DNA of 31,987 nt, taken from NC2004 sp050874905. GTDB lineage: Bacteria; Bacillota; Clostridia; Lachnospirales; Lachnospiraceae. Shown piece by piece: positions 7,091-14,996 of this stretch. Location of the stretch: contig JBNMLP010000025.1 in assembly GCA_050874905.1 (NCBI GenBank), positions 1 through 31,987 on the forward strand, given 5' to 3'. The first letter of the stretch is position 1. The number at the start of each line of letters is the position of its first letter. Made by a program: the position numbers and the translations under genes. The notes under the pieces were generated by a model. That model was not told the origin of the DNA. It saw nothing but the letters and a program-made list of their open reading frames with translations, and searched no databases.

Positions 7091-7610
7091 CTGCCATCCT
7101 TTCCAATCTATGTTTTATATTTCAGTCGGAATCAGATCTGTAGGACTTTGTATAGTTTTATAATTTTATATCCGCATCCTGTACCTGAAAATTGACTTGT
7201 CACCTACGCCTTTTGAAAAGTCCAATGCTTTGCTTGTTTCGATGTTTGAATTACGTGTCCTCTCCGTCATCTCCCCCTCTGGTGGGATTTAGGTATTTTT
7301 CAGGCTTATTTGCACTCGCCGGTGCTTAGGTCCCGTATTTTGGGACCTTACGCACCGTTGCTGAGTGCAACCAAAGCGAAAGCGTGCCTGAAAAATACCT
7401 AATCCCACAAACAGAGGGGGCGTAACCGTCCGGACACGTATTCATCGAAACAAGCACAAGCATAGACTTTTATCAAAAGCCTAGTGATCAGCGTCAATTT
7501 TAGGTTACAGTCTTGCGGATAATAAAGTTTCTAAAAGTATAAATGTTAGTTTTTTCCGTAAGATCTGATTCCGATTGAAAAAAATCGGGATGAAATGGAA
7601 AGAATGGCAG
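7091..7610. repeat. Large imperfect inverted repeat (~520 bp), non-coding
   Basis: The intergenic region folds into one long interrupted palindrome centred near 7340-7350. Paired blocks from outside in are: 7091-7105 with 7596-7610; TCGGAATCAGATCT (7126-7139) with 7561-7574, perfect; 7169-7176 with 7514-7521; 7181-7196 with 7492-7507; 7208-7244 with 7443-7481; TACGTGTCC (7252-7260) with 7432-7440; CCCCCTCT and GGTATTTTTCAGGC (7273-7305) with 7386-7420; TGCACTC (7311-7317) with 7363-7369; GGTCCC (7329-7334) with 7342-7347 around the loop. The arms have diverged but keep pairing. There is no open frame with gene character on either strand. It may be a miniature inverted-repeat element, an old inverted duplication, or a long structured RNA. 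No clear target-site duplication was seen. Confidence 0.85.
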
Positions 7611-7713
7611 CAGAGTGGTTTGTTATAGGATATGAGAGTGGGTGTTGTTATAGAAGAAAAATTGATTTTATATTGTAAAAGGATGCTATAGATATTGCAA
7701 AGAGAATCCGACA

Positions 7714-7742
7714 TGGACGAATGAAAGGACATGTGCTATACT
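7714..7742 (+). promoter_or_regulatory. Promoter for the sua5 operon
   Basis: TGGACG (7714-7719), 17 bases, then TATACT (7737-7742) preceded by TGC, giving an extended -10 element. Transcription would start about 25 bases before the chosen sua5 start. Confidence 0.5.
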
Positions 7743-7774
7743 TGTTACGCTTATGAATAAAGAAGGTGTATGAA

Positions 7775-8830
7775 ATGCAAACGAAGATCGTAACAGTGAC
7801 AGAGGAGAATAAAGAACAGACGTTGAAAGAAGCAGGCTCCATTTTAAAAGCAGGAGGTCTGGTAGCTTTTCCGACGGAAACCGTCTATGGCCTTGGTGGT
7901 GATGGTCTGAATAAGGATGCTTCTGCAAAGATTTATGCGGCTAAAGGACGACCGAGTGACAATCCTCTCATTATACATATCGGTGATCTTCGTGCACTTG
8001 ATGTATTGGTAAAGAATCGTTCCAAAGAAGCGGACAAGCTGATCGATGCATTCTGGCCGGGACCGATGACATTGATCTTTGAGAAGGCAGATATTGTACC
8101 GAAGGAAACAACGGGAGGTCTTAATACAGTCGCCATCCGTTATCCGTCCCATCCACTTGCGATGGAGCTTTTGCGTGACAGCGGCGTATACATTGCGGCA
8201 CCGAGTGCCAATCTGTCCGGACGTCCAAGTCCGACGATGGCACAGCATGTCATTCAGGATTTAGAGGGACGCATTGATATGATCTTAGATGGAGGCAGTG
8301 TAGATATTGGTCTGGAATCCACGATCATCGATGTTTCTGTGACACCTCCGGTGATCTTACGTCCGGGATATATCACGGAAGAAATGGTGGAAAAGGTATT
8401 ATCCAATATTACCGTTGATCCTGCCACTTTGAAAAAACGGGTACAGGAGAATTTTGTAGCAAAGGCACCGGGAATGAAATATAAGCATTATGCTCCCAAA
8501 GGTGAGCTTACGATCGTAGAGGGACCGACTTATCAGGAGGTTGCGGAAAAGATCAATGAACTGGTTGCTGCGGATCAAAAAAGAGGAGTAAAGACGGCAG
8601 TGATCGCAACAAAAGAGACGAAACAGTTTTATAATGCGCCTATTGTTGAAGTCATTGGAAGCAGGGAGGATGAAGCAAGTATTGCCAGAGGATTATTTGC
8701 CATACTAAGACAGATGGATGATCTTCAGGTTGATACGATCTATTGTGAGAGCTTTGATACGAAAGAATTGGGACAGGCAATCATGAACCGGCTTTTAAAG
8801 GCAGCAGGATATAAAGTGATTTCATTATAG
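7775..8830 (+). CDS. sua5: L-threonylcarbamoyladenylate synthase, Sua5 type
   Basis: A 351-residue protein of the long Sua5/YwlC class. It makes threonylcarbamoyl-AMP from threonine, bicarbonate and ATP, the first step of the t6A modification next to the anticodon of ANN-decoding tRNAs. The catalytic YrdC domain (residues ~10-200) shows AFPTETVYGLGGDGL, IYAAKGRPSDNPLIIHI (KxR and SxN nucleotide-binding residues), WPGPMTLIF, APSANLSGRPSPT and STIIDVS. A linker containing PGMKYKHYAPK leads to the C-terminal Sua5 domain. The ATG at 7775 is preferred over an in-frame GTG at 7766 because AGAAGGTG lies seven bases upstream of the ATG and overlaps the GTG. It heads an operon with a phosphatase-like gene and rpiB, the same order as ywlC-ywlE-ywlF in Bacillus. 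Confidence 0.93.
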   Translation: MQTKIVTVTEENKEQTLKEAGSILKAGGLVAFPTETVYGLGGDGLNKDASAKIYAAKGRPSDNPLIIHIGDLRALDVLVKNRSKEADKLIDAFWPGPMTLIFEKADIVPKETTGGLNTVAIRYPSHPLAMELLRDSGVYIAAPSANLSGRPSPTMAQHVIQDLEGRIDMILDGGSVDIGLESTIIDVSVTPPVILRPGYITEEMVEKVLSNITVDPATLKKRVQENFVAKAPGMKYKHYAPKGELTIVEGPTYQEVAEKINELVAADQKRGVKTAVIATKETKQFYNAPIVEVIGSREDEASIARGLFAILRQMDDLQVDTIYCESFDTKELGQAIMNRLLKAAGYKVISL

Positions 8831-8846
8831 AAGATGTGGTGGTAAG

Positions 8847-9359
8847 ATGGCATACGAAATTTTGGTAATAGGAAGCGGAGATACAGAACGGGAAGTGATG
8901 GCAAAAGCGATCATTGACCGGCATGTGAAGCTTCAGAAATGTGAACCGGTAAAGGTCAGGGCGCGCGGTCTGGTCGTGCTTTTTCAGGAACCGGTCAATT
9001 CTAAGGTAGCAGAGATATTGAAAAATAATGAAGCTCCGTTAGAATATGACTGTGTGTTTCAGTTGGAGCAGGCAGATATTGACCAGAGTGACCTGATCCT
9101 GACGATCGACAGCCAGCAAAAAGAGCGGGTGCAGAAAAATTATCAGAATGTGAAAAATATATATACCTTAAAGGAACTGGCAGGCGAAGACGGCACGGTA
9201 TTAGATCCGTATGGAAAAGATCTGATCGATTACGAATACTGTTACCGGGAGCTGCACCGGCTGTTAGACCGTATTATAAAAGATGTCATCAACCTGCAGG
9301 TAAAAGCAATGCAGACAAACGAGGAGGAAAATCAAAATGAAGATAGCATTAGCGAGTGA
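8847..9359 (+). CDS. Low-molecular-weight phosphatase-like protein without catalytic cysteine
   Basis: A 170-residue protein aligning over its length with the LMW tyrosine/arginine phosphatases such as Bacillus YwlE. Shared features are VKVRARGLVV, the ADIDQSDLILTIDSQQKE segment (family: SADLVLAMTxxHKQ), YTLKELAGEDGTVLDPYG (family: LDPFG, with the general-acid Asp) and the C-terminal helix YRELHRLLDRII. The phosphate loop, normally CxGNxCRSPMAE, reads IGSGDTEREVMAK: the nucleophilic Cys is Gly and the second Cys is Glu, while the Arg is kept. It should therefore be inactive as a phosphatase of this class but could still bind phosphate or a phosphoprotein. It sits in the ywlE position between sua5 and rpiB, overlapping rpiB by 23 bases, so its product is made together with them. 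The C-terminal ~15 residues form an acidic polar tail. Confidence 0.85.
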   Translation: MAYEILVIGSGDTEREVMAKAIIDRHVKLQKCEPVKVRARGLVVLFQEPVNSKVAEILKNNEAPLEYDCVFQLEQADIDQSDLILTIDSQQKERVQKNYQNVKNIYTLKELAGEDGTVLDPYGKDLIDYEYCYRELHRLLDRIIKDVINLQVKAMQTNEEENQNEDSISE

Positions 9360-9771
9360 TCATGGCGGATATGGATTAAAGTGTGAGGTGATCAAACACT
9401 TAGAGGAACGTGGATTTGCATATGAGGATTATGGCTGCTACAGCGAGGAATCCTGTGATTATCCGGATTATGCACACAAGGCAGCACATGCAGTAGCAGA
9501 TGGTGTTTGTGATCTTGGAATTTTGATCTGTGGTACCGGAATCGGAATCTCGATCGCAGCAAACAAGGTGCCGGGAATCCGTGCAGCGTTATGTCACGAC
9601 TGTTTCAGCGCACAGGCGACAAAGGAGCATAATGATGCGAACATGCTGGCAATGGGAGCCAGAGTGATCGGTCCGGGACTTGCATTAAAGATCGTAGACA
9701 CATTTTTAGATACTCCATTTTCTAATGATGAAAGACACATCAGACGAATTAAAAAGATTGAAGAAATCTAA
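9337..9771 (+). CDS. rpiB: Ribose-5-phosphate isomerase B
   Basis: A 144-residue RpiB/LacA-B family enzyme interconverting ribose 5-phosphate and ribulose 5-phosphate in the pentose phosphate pathway. Motifs include the N-terminal MKIALASDHGGYGLK, DYGCYSEESCDYPDYA, GILICGTGIGISIAANKVPGIRAA (anion-hole GTGIG) and HDCFSAQATKEHNDANMLAMGARVIG. The length is normal. The GAGGAGG before the ATG lies inside the end of the preceding gene, so translation is probably coupled. No A-type isomerase is in the window. Together with deoC at 14254 it could connect nucleoside sugar breakdown to central carbon metabolism, but the two are separated by a large surface-protein gene. Confidence 0.94.
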   Translation: MKIALASDHGGYGLKCEVIKHLEERGFAYEDYGCYSEESCDYPDYAHKAAHAVADGVCDLGILICGTGIGISIAANKVPGIRAALCHDCFSAQATKEHNDANMLAMGARVIGPGLALKIVDTFLDTPFSNDERHIRRIKKIEEI

Positions 9772-9907
9772 CAAAAAGACAGTTGTTCACCGATATATAT
9801 GATACAAGCAGCACTTTGCTTTTAAACAAAGAAAAAAAAGTTTTCTGTAAGGTATAACCATGGTAGAAATACAAATATAGGTCTAAGAAATGTCGGGTGA
9901 ATGATTG

Positions 9908-12900
9908 ATGAAAAATAAAAAAAAGAGTAAAAGAATCTCGTATTTAAAAAGAAGAAAACGGGTGGCTGCCAGCATCCTTGCGTGGCTGCTCGTTTTTTTG
10001 TTTTGTCTGGAACCATTTTCCGGTCATGCCGTTTATGCAGTTACTTATGCCAGTGAAACTGGAAGCGGCGTCACACAGATATCGGAAGAAGCTGCTTTAG
10101 ATATACCAGAGCTTATAGAGGAAGAGGGGCAGAGCATTTATCTTATTCAAAACAAGGAGCAGCTTCTCTGGTTTGTAAACCACTGCAATAGCACGAGTGA
10201 CAGCACCTATGTGGACTGCAATGCAAGGCTGATGAATGATATTACGTTAAATGATCTTCGCGTAGACGGAAGTACTTTGCTTAGTGATCCCGACACTCTG
10301 ACCAACTGGGTACCAATCGCCAATGGTTCGCTTGGCTACACGGGAACCTTTGATGGAAATGGACATACGATCTATGGACTTTATTATAATTACAGTGTGG
10401 AAAAGGACAACAGTGTCGGATTGTTTGGCACACTGAATCTGCAATCAAAAAATGGATCGGTGCGGCGTGGAACGGTTAAAAATGTGACATTGAAAAACTG
10501 CTACATCAGGAGCAGTGCCACACATACCGGAGGAATTGCGGGAAACAGTTTTGCTGGTATCATTGACCACTGTGAGGTGGATGGTGTCATCCTTACAGAT
10601 GGAACGTCGGCAGGCGGGATCCTTTCTGCTAACCGTTATTTAAATAACCGCGCCAGCTATCGTGGAGAGGTGACATACTGCAAGACAAATGTGATCTTGA
10701 GCGGGGATGGAAATCTCAGCGGAGTGGGCGGTATTGTGGCGCAGAACAATGCTTATGTTGCGTACTGTGAGGCAAATGGAACAGTGTCCGGCCGCTCCAC
10801 CAGTGGTGCATATGGATTTTGCGGCGGGCTTGTCGGAGCACTTGGTGCGGCGGAATATAAAAATTATGCGTCGCATTATGGTCTTGTCGTAAACAGTTAT
10901 TCCCATGCCGTTGTTTCCTCTTCCGGCAATGGTACTGCGATCGGCGCATTGGTGGGAAAACCAACCGGTGGATATATGATCAACTGTTACGCAACCGGAT
11001 ATGAAAATCGTGCATTGGGAACGGTGGATTACGGAGATCTTGTTGCTACGACCGGAATAAAGAAAAATGCCTACTATTATGAGTATATGGGCGAGGATGG
11101 AACTACCTGTGGGGCGTATCGCCAGATTGCCTACAACTGCTATCTGCTGTCCGACCGTGATACCAAAGCGGATGCAAAGCTTTCATTTGATGAGGTGTAC
11201 CAGAGGACGAAGGAAACCTTTGCTTCGGGACAGGTTGCCCATGAACTGAACCATCCGGATGAAACTGTTTTAAAACACTTATTTGATTATCATCAAACAT
11301 CCGAAACATACGGACAATATTTATCCATCTCAGGGAAACAGCCAGCCGATGAGATGCCGCGGTTTATAAGTGATCCTGAAACGCAAGGAAGCCGTAAGGT
11401 GAACCGTATCACCTACCAGGGAGATTATGAGGGAATTGCATATTGTAACGAAAGCACGAAACTGCCGAGTGCTGAACTCCCTTATTTTTATGAGTTTACC
11501 TGTGAAAATGAGGAAGGAGATACGATTCCTTTTACCGGAACAGAGATTGAAAAGGATACGGTCGTTACCGTAACAAAGCAGAGTGCGGAGCCGGTCAAAA
11601 ATAACGAGGGCTATTTTGAGATTAAAAACAAGCTGCAGTTTTTGTGGTTTGTTTCTTATGTTAATGGAGCGGTAACTTTAGAGGGGGAGGACGCAAGGCA
11701 TGCCAAAGCAGTGCTTTTAAATGATCTTGATCTGAGTGATACTTTGGTTGATCCGATCGGAACGATAACAACCAAAGATGGTACCGCTTCTTATGAAAAT
11801 GCTTTTTGCGGAACATTTGACGGACAGTACCATGTGATCAATGGTCTTACGATAAACAAACCGGATCAGAATTATGTGGGACTTTTTGGAGCCACGTATG
11901 GTGCAAGGATTGAAAGACTCGGTCTGACCAATGTATCGATCAGTGGAAAACAATATGTTGGTGGTATTGCCGGAAAAGCGGTAGCAACCAAGATCATAAG
12001 CTGTTATGTGACCGGAGAAACGAAGGCTGCACTGGAATTTACCGGAGGTATTGTGGGATCAGCAGGGATCAGCAGGGAAGACAGCTCTTCGTTTGATTCT
12101 CAATTTTCCGCCTGTGAGATCTATCGCTGCTATGCCGCTGTTTCCATGCAGTTTGGCACCATGGTGAAAACAGCGGGCGGTATTGTCGGAGAATGTGCAA
12201 CCGCGGAGAATGTAAAAAATACCTTTTCCGACTGCTACTATGATCAGGAGAAAGCAGGCGTAAAGGGAGCCGTTGTTGCGGTGGAAACGGCAGCAGATGA
12301 TGTAAAAAACCGGGTAATGGGTCTGCCGGAACGTGCCTTTTCATCAGGAAAAGTATGCTGGTATCTGCAGCTTGCCTGTATGCAGGCCGGTGAGACAAGC
12401 ATTGTAAAAAAAGAGGCATTTGATGCGTATCAAACAGATACGGTATCAGATGGATGCAGCGATCATGTGATCCGCAGCAGGGAGCTGATCTGGTGTCAGG
12501 ATGTGTCCGTGCAGCATACGCCGCAGTTTGCAGAGTATAAGACCAGCAAGGAAAAAGAACAGGCACAGATCATGCGCTACACGGTATATGATGAAGATCA
12601 AATATATCAGGAAAATGGCACAGAAGTTTCCCAATATGGGAACAGCGGATTTGTGGCAGCAGTACCGGACAGCGTTCCGGAGCATACGATAACGCAGGAT
12701 GGACAGACCCTTTATTTTGGCGGATGGACCAGACTGAAGGGCAGCACGGTATATATGACGGAGACTTCTGTTACCGTTGAGAAGGATACATATCTTTATG
12801 CCGGTTATGATACGACCGGACGCATTTTTTTAACAGATGAAAATAAAGACCTGACGATCACCTATGGCAGAAATCCGGCAACAGAGCAGTATACGGTGAA

Positions 12901-14257
12901 GGCTTCGTGCAGCATGTCAAAGGATGGCTCGTATCTTACTTATCAGTGGTATGAAAAGAGCGGGGAAAAAGAGGTGCCGCTTGCCAATGAAACAAAGGAT
13001 TCTTATCGGATTCCGGCGGATCTTTGTGCAGGAACGCATGAGATCTTTGTAAGAGTCACGGCACAAAATGGTACCGTATCAGATTCCGGGCATCATACGG
13101 TTACCGTAAAGAAAAAAGAACTTGCAGCTTCGCTTTTTGAAGCATTAAAAAGCTGTTACTACACGGGAAATCCGGTGAAGCCGCAGCTTATGATCACAGC
13201 AGAAGAAGCCAACCTGTTAAAAAAGGAGGAGCTTGTTGTCATAGCACAAAATAATGTGGAGCTTACTACAAATGAACAGCAGGCATCCCTTCTGATCACG
13301 GCGAAGGACGATAGCAATTACGAGGGCAGCGTAACTGTACCATTTGCGATCGTTTCTCTTCCGGTAACGGCGGAAATGTACGAGATCATAGGAACAAAAG
13401 AAGGAGAAGATTATCTGGATTCGGTAACGATAAAGCCGAAAGAGGGATATCTGATGTCGAACCGGCTCAACAGTGTGTATGGCAAGGATGGCATTACGCT
13501 TACTGTACCAAAGGATAAGGAGCGTATCACAAACCGTGTTGGATTTTATATTAAGAACGAGGAGACCGGTGCGATGACCGAACAGATCATACTGCTTGTG
13601 ACGATCAGGAACAGCCGGTATACTTCTCCGGACGATTCCAAAAAGGACGATGACCAGAATAATACGACGAAACAGCCATCTCCTGATCCGGCAGGTCAGA
13701 CTACCGAGGAAACAAAAAACGATCACAAACAGACCGGGCAGAAAAAGCCGAATAAAACCGATCCGGCTCAGAAAAAGTACGATGAAAACCATGAACTGAT
13801 CAGCTACTATGATGGACTTGGAATGCCGAAGGCGGGTGGCATTTACACGATCGGAAATTATCGTTACAAGGTGAAAAAGGTAACGGTCACAGGTGGTAGT
13901 GTGGAGCTGATCAAGGTAGTCAACCGTTCACTGAAAAAAGCTGCCGTCCCCTTTTATGTGGAGATCAATGGATTCCGTTACCAGGTCACAGAGATCGGAA
14001 AGAAAGCATTTGCCAATGAGAAAAAACTGACGGAGCTTTTGGTTGGCAGCAGTGTGACCACGATCAAAACGAAGGCATTTTATAACTGTAAAAAGTTAAA
14101 AACGATCCGTATCAAGAGCAAAAAACTAAAAAAGACCGGTAAAAAGCTCTTTACGAAAACGGCACGTGGACTTATCATAAAGGTACCAAGATCAAAAAAG
14201 AAGCAGTACAAAAAGCTGCTGTCAAAAAAAGGACAGAAACGAGGTAAGATCAAATGA
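9908..14257 (+). CDS. Large secreted surface protein with GLUG repeats and C-terminal leucine-rich repeats
   Basis: A 1,449-residue protein with a basic N-terminus (KNKKKSKRISYLKRRKR) and a hydrophobic export segment (VAASILAWLLVFLFCLEPF). Residues ~50-370 and ~560-800 are two copies of the same module, each starting LLWFV/FLWFV, then LNDITLNDL or LNDLDLSDT, FDGNGHTIYGL or FDGQYHVINGL, VGLFG and several GGIAG/GGIVG repeats. This is the GLUG beta-helix pattern seen in bacterial adhesins. A short GGWT...YLYAGY repeat resembling Listeria-Bacteroides (InlB-B) repeats follows, then Ig-like sandwiches, a low-complexity Lys/Asp/Thr/Pro linker (~1235-1290) and a BspA-type leucine-rich repeat (VTEIGKKAF, VTTIKTKAF) with a very basic tail. 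No LPxTG, SLH or choline-binding anchor is seen, so wall retention may rely on the basic tail. The ATG at 9908 follows GGGTGA. Likely role: adhesion or wall surface; inference. Confidence 0.85.
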   Translation: MKNKKKSKRISYLKRRKRVAASILAWLLVFLFCLEPFSGHAVYAVTYASETGSGVTQISEEAALDIPELIEEEGQSIYLIQNKEQLLWFVNHCNSTSDSTYVDCNARLMNDITLNDLRVDGSTLLSDPDTLTNWVPIANGSLGYTGTFDGNGHTIYGLYYNYSVEKDNSVGLFGTLNLQSKNGSVRRGTVKNVTLKNCYIRSSATHTGGIAGNSFAGIIDHCEVDGVILTDGTSAGGILSANRYLNNRASYRGEVTYCKTNVILSGDGNLSGVGGIVAQNNAYVAYCEANGTVSGRSTSGAYGFCGGLVGALGAAEYKNYASHYGLVVNSYSHAVVSSSGNGTAIGALVGKPTGGYMINCYATGYENRALGTVDYGDLVATTGIKKNAYYYEYMGEDGTTCGAYRQIAYNCYLLSDRDTKADAKLSFDEVYQRTKETFASGQVAHELNHPDETVLKHLFDYHQTSETYGQYLSISGKQPADEMPRFISDPETQGSRKVNRITYQGDYEGIAYCNESTKLPSAELPYFYEFTCENEEGDTIPFTGTEIEKDTVVTVTKQSAEPVKNNEGYFEIKNKLQFLWFVSYVNGAVTLEGEDARHAKAVLLNDLDLSDTLVDPIGTITTKDGTASYENAFCGTFDGQYHVINGLTINKPDQNYVGLFGATYGARIERLGLTNVSISGKQYVGGIAGKAVATKIISCYVTGETKAALEFTGGIVGSAGISREDSSSFDSQFSACEIYRCYAAVSMQFGTMVKTAGGIVGECATAENVKNTFSDCYYDQEKAGVKGAVVAVETAADDVKNRVMGLPERAFSSGKVCWYLQLACMQAGETSIVKKEAFDAYQTDTVSDGCSDHVIRSRELIWCQDVSVQHTPQFAEYKTSKEKEQAQIMRYTVYDEDQIYQENGTEVSQYGNSGFVAAVPDSVPEHTITQDGQTLYFGGWTRLKGSTVYMTETSVTVEKDTYLYAGYDTTGRIFLTDENKDLTITYGRNPATEQYTVKASCSMSKDGSYLTYQWYEKSGEKEVPLANETKDSYRIPADLCAGTHEIFVRVTAQNGTVSDSGHHTVTVKKKELAASLFEALKSCYYTGNPVKPQLMITAEEANLLKKEELVVIAQNNVELTTNEQQASLLITAKDDSNYEGSVTVPFAIVSLPVTAEMYEIIGTKEGEDYLDSVTIKPKEGYLMSNRLNSVYGKDGITLTVPKDKERITNRVGFYIKNEETGAMTEQIILLVTIRNSRYTSPDDSKKDDDQNNTTKQPSPDPAGQTTEETKNDHKQTGQKKPNKTDPAQKKYDENHELISYYDGLGMPKAGGIYTIGNYRYKVKKVTVTGGSVELIKVVNRSLKKAAVPFYVEINGFRYQVTEIGKKAFANEKKLTELLVGSSVTTIKTKAFYNCKKLKTIRIKSKKLKKTGKKLFTKTARGLIIKVPRSKKKQYKKLLSKKGQKRGKIK

Positions 14258-14901
14258 CGAATGAACAAATCTATCCCTATATTGACCATACACTGTTAAA
14301 ACCAACAGCAACCTTCGCCGAGATCAAGACGCTTTGTGACGAGGCAGTCCGGTATCATACGGCATCGGTCTGTATTCCACCGTGTTACGTAAAACCGGTG
14401 CGGGGGTTGTATCAGGATCTTACGATCTGTACCGTGATCGGATTTCCAAACGGGTACAATACCAGAGAGGTCAAGGAATTTGAAACGAAGAACGCATTGG
14501 AACATGGTGCCGATGAGATCGATATGGTCATCAATCAAAACGATGTCAAGGACGGACAGTTTGTAAAGATCAAGGAGGAGATCGCTTCGATCAAAAAAAT
14601 CTGCGGCAGCCACATATTAAAGGTTATCATTGAAACCTGCAATCTGACCGAGGGAGAAAAGATCGCAATGTGTCAGGTGGTGACTGAGGCAGGTGCCGAT
14701 TATATCAAAACGAGTACCGGATTTGGAAGCAGCGGCGCAACCTTTGCGGATATTAAACTGTTCCGGGAGATGATCGGACCGGATGTGAAAATGAAAGCGG
14801 CAGGCGGTGTATCTTCCAAAGAGGATCTGGAGACGTTCCTTTCTCTTGGCTGTTCACGCATCGGAACCTCTTCTGCGATCCGGCTGCTTACAGAAAAATA
14901 A
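14254..14901 (+). CDS. deoC: Deoxyribose-phosphate aldolase
   Basis: A 215-residue class I aldolase that splits 2-deoxyribose 5-phosphate into acetaldehyde and glyceraldehyde 3-phosphate in deoxynucleoside catabolism. Seen motifs: YIDHTLLKPTAT near the N-terminus, ASVCIPPCYV, CTVIGFPNGYNTREVK, ADEIDMVINQ (Asp90), ADYIKTSTGFGSSGAT with Schiff-base Lys152, and MKAAGGVSSKEDLETFLSLGCSRIGTSS. The length is typical of the short Firmicutes enzyme. Its ATG overlaps the stop codon of the upstream surface-protein gene (ATGA), and a ribosome-like GAGGTAAGATCAA lies inside that gene, so translation may be coupled. No other deo genes are next to it, which is unusual. It is followed by the leader/hairpin structure at 14913-14996. 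Confidence 0.94.
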   Translation: MTNEQIYPYIDHTLLKPTATFAEIKTLCDEAVRYHTASVCIPPCYVKPVRGLYQDLTICTVIGFPNGYNTREVKEFETKNALEHGADEIDMVINQNDVKDGQFVKIKEEIASIKKICGSHILKVIIETCNLTEGEKIAMCQVVTEAGADYIKTSTGFGSSGATFADIKLFREMIGPDVKMKAAGGVSSKEDLETFLSLGCSRIGTSSAIRLLTEK

Positions 14902-14923
14902 TAACAGAAACGAAGGAGCATTT

Positions 14924-14950
14924 ATGTATAACCCCCCTGCATTTGGTTAA
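14924..14950 (+). CDS. Possible 8-codon leader peptide (MYNPPAFG)
   Basis: A tiny frame, MYNPPAFG followed by TAA, has a good ribosome site, AAGGAG at 14913-14918, five bases before the ATG. It lies inside the left arm of the hairpin at 14928-14992, whose right arm hides the ribosome site of the next gene. The Pro-Pro pair is a known slow or EF-P-dependent step in translation. The layout resembles translational attenuators of the erm type, but no regulation is shown and a chance frame is possible. Confidence 0.4.
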   Translation: MYNPPAFG

Positions 14951-14996
14951 GAATATGGAATAACATGCCAGACCAAATTGCAAGGGGGTTATTTTT
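14928..14996 (+). promoter_or_regulatory. Hairpin sequestering the ribosome site of the YwmB-like gene; possible terminator
   Basis: The left arm, ATAACCCCCCTGCATTTGGT (14928-14947), pairs with the right arm at 14972-14992 with one mismatch and one bulge; the loop is 24 bases. The right arm contains AAGGGGG (14982-14988), the only ribosome site for the ATG at 14997, and is followed by ATTTTT. It can therefore act as a terminator for deoC, as a block on translation of the next gene, or as both. Ribosomes on the leader frame at 14924 would open it. Confidence 0.6.

Noticed and set aside
7505..7928. Three overlapping minus-strand frames
   Set aside because: They run through the inverted repeat and the start of sua5 on the opposite strand and have no ribosome sites or motifs.
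12069..12566. 165-codon minus-strand frame
   Set aside because: Antisense shadow of the surface-protein gene; His/Pro/Ser-rich composition typical of such shadows.
13217..13792. 191-codon minus-strand frame
   Set aside because: Antisense to the surface-protein gene, produced by its Lys/Asp-rich codons; no family resemblance.
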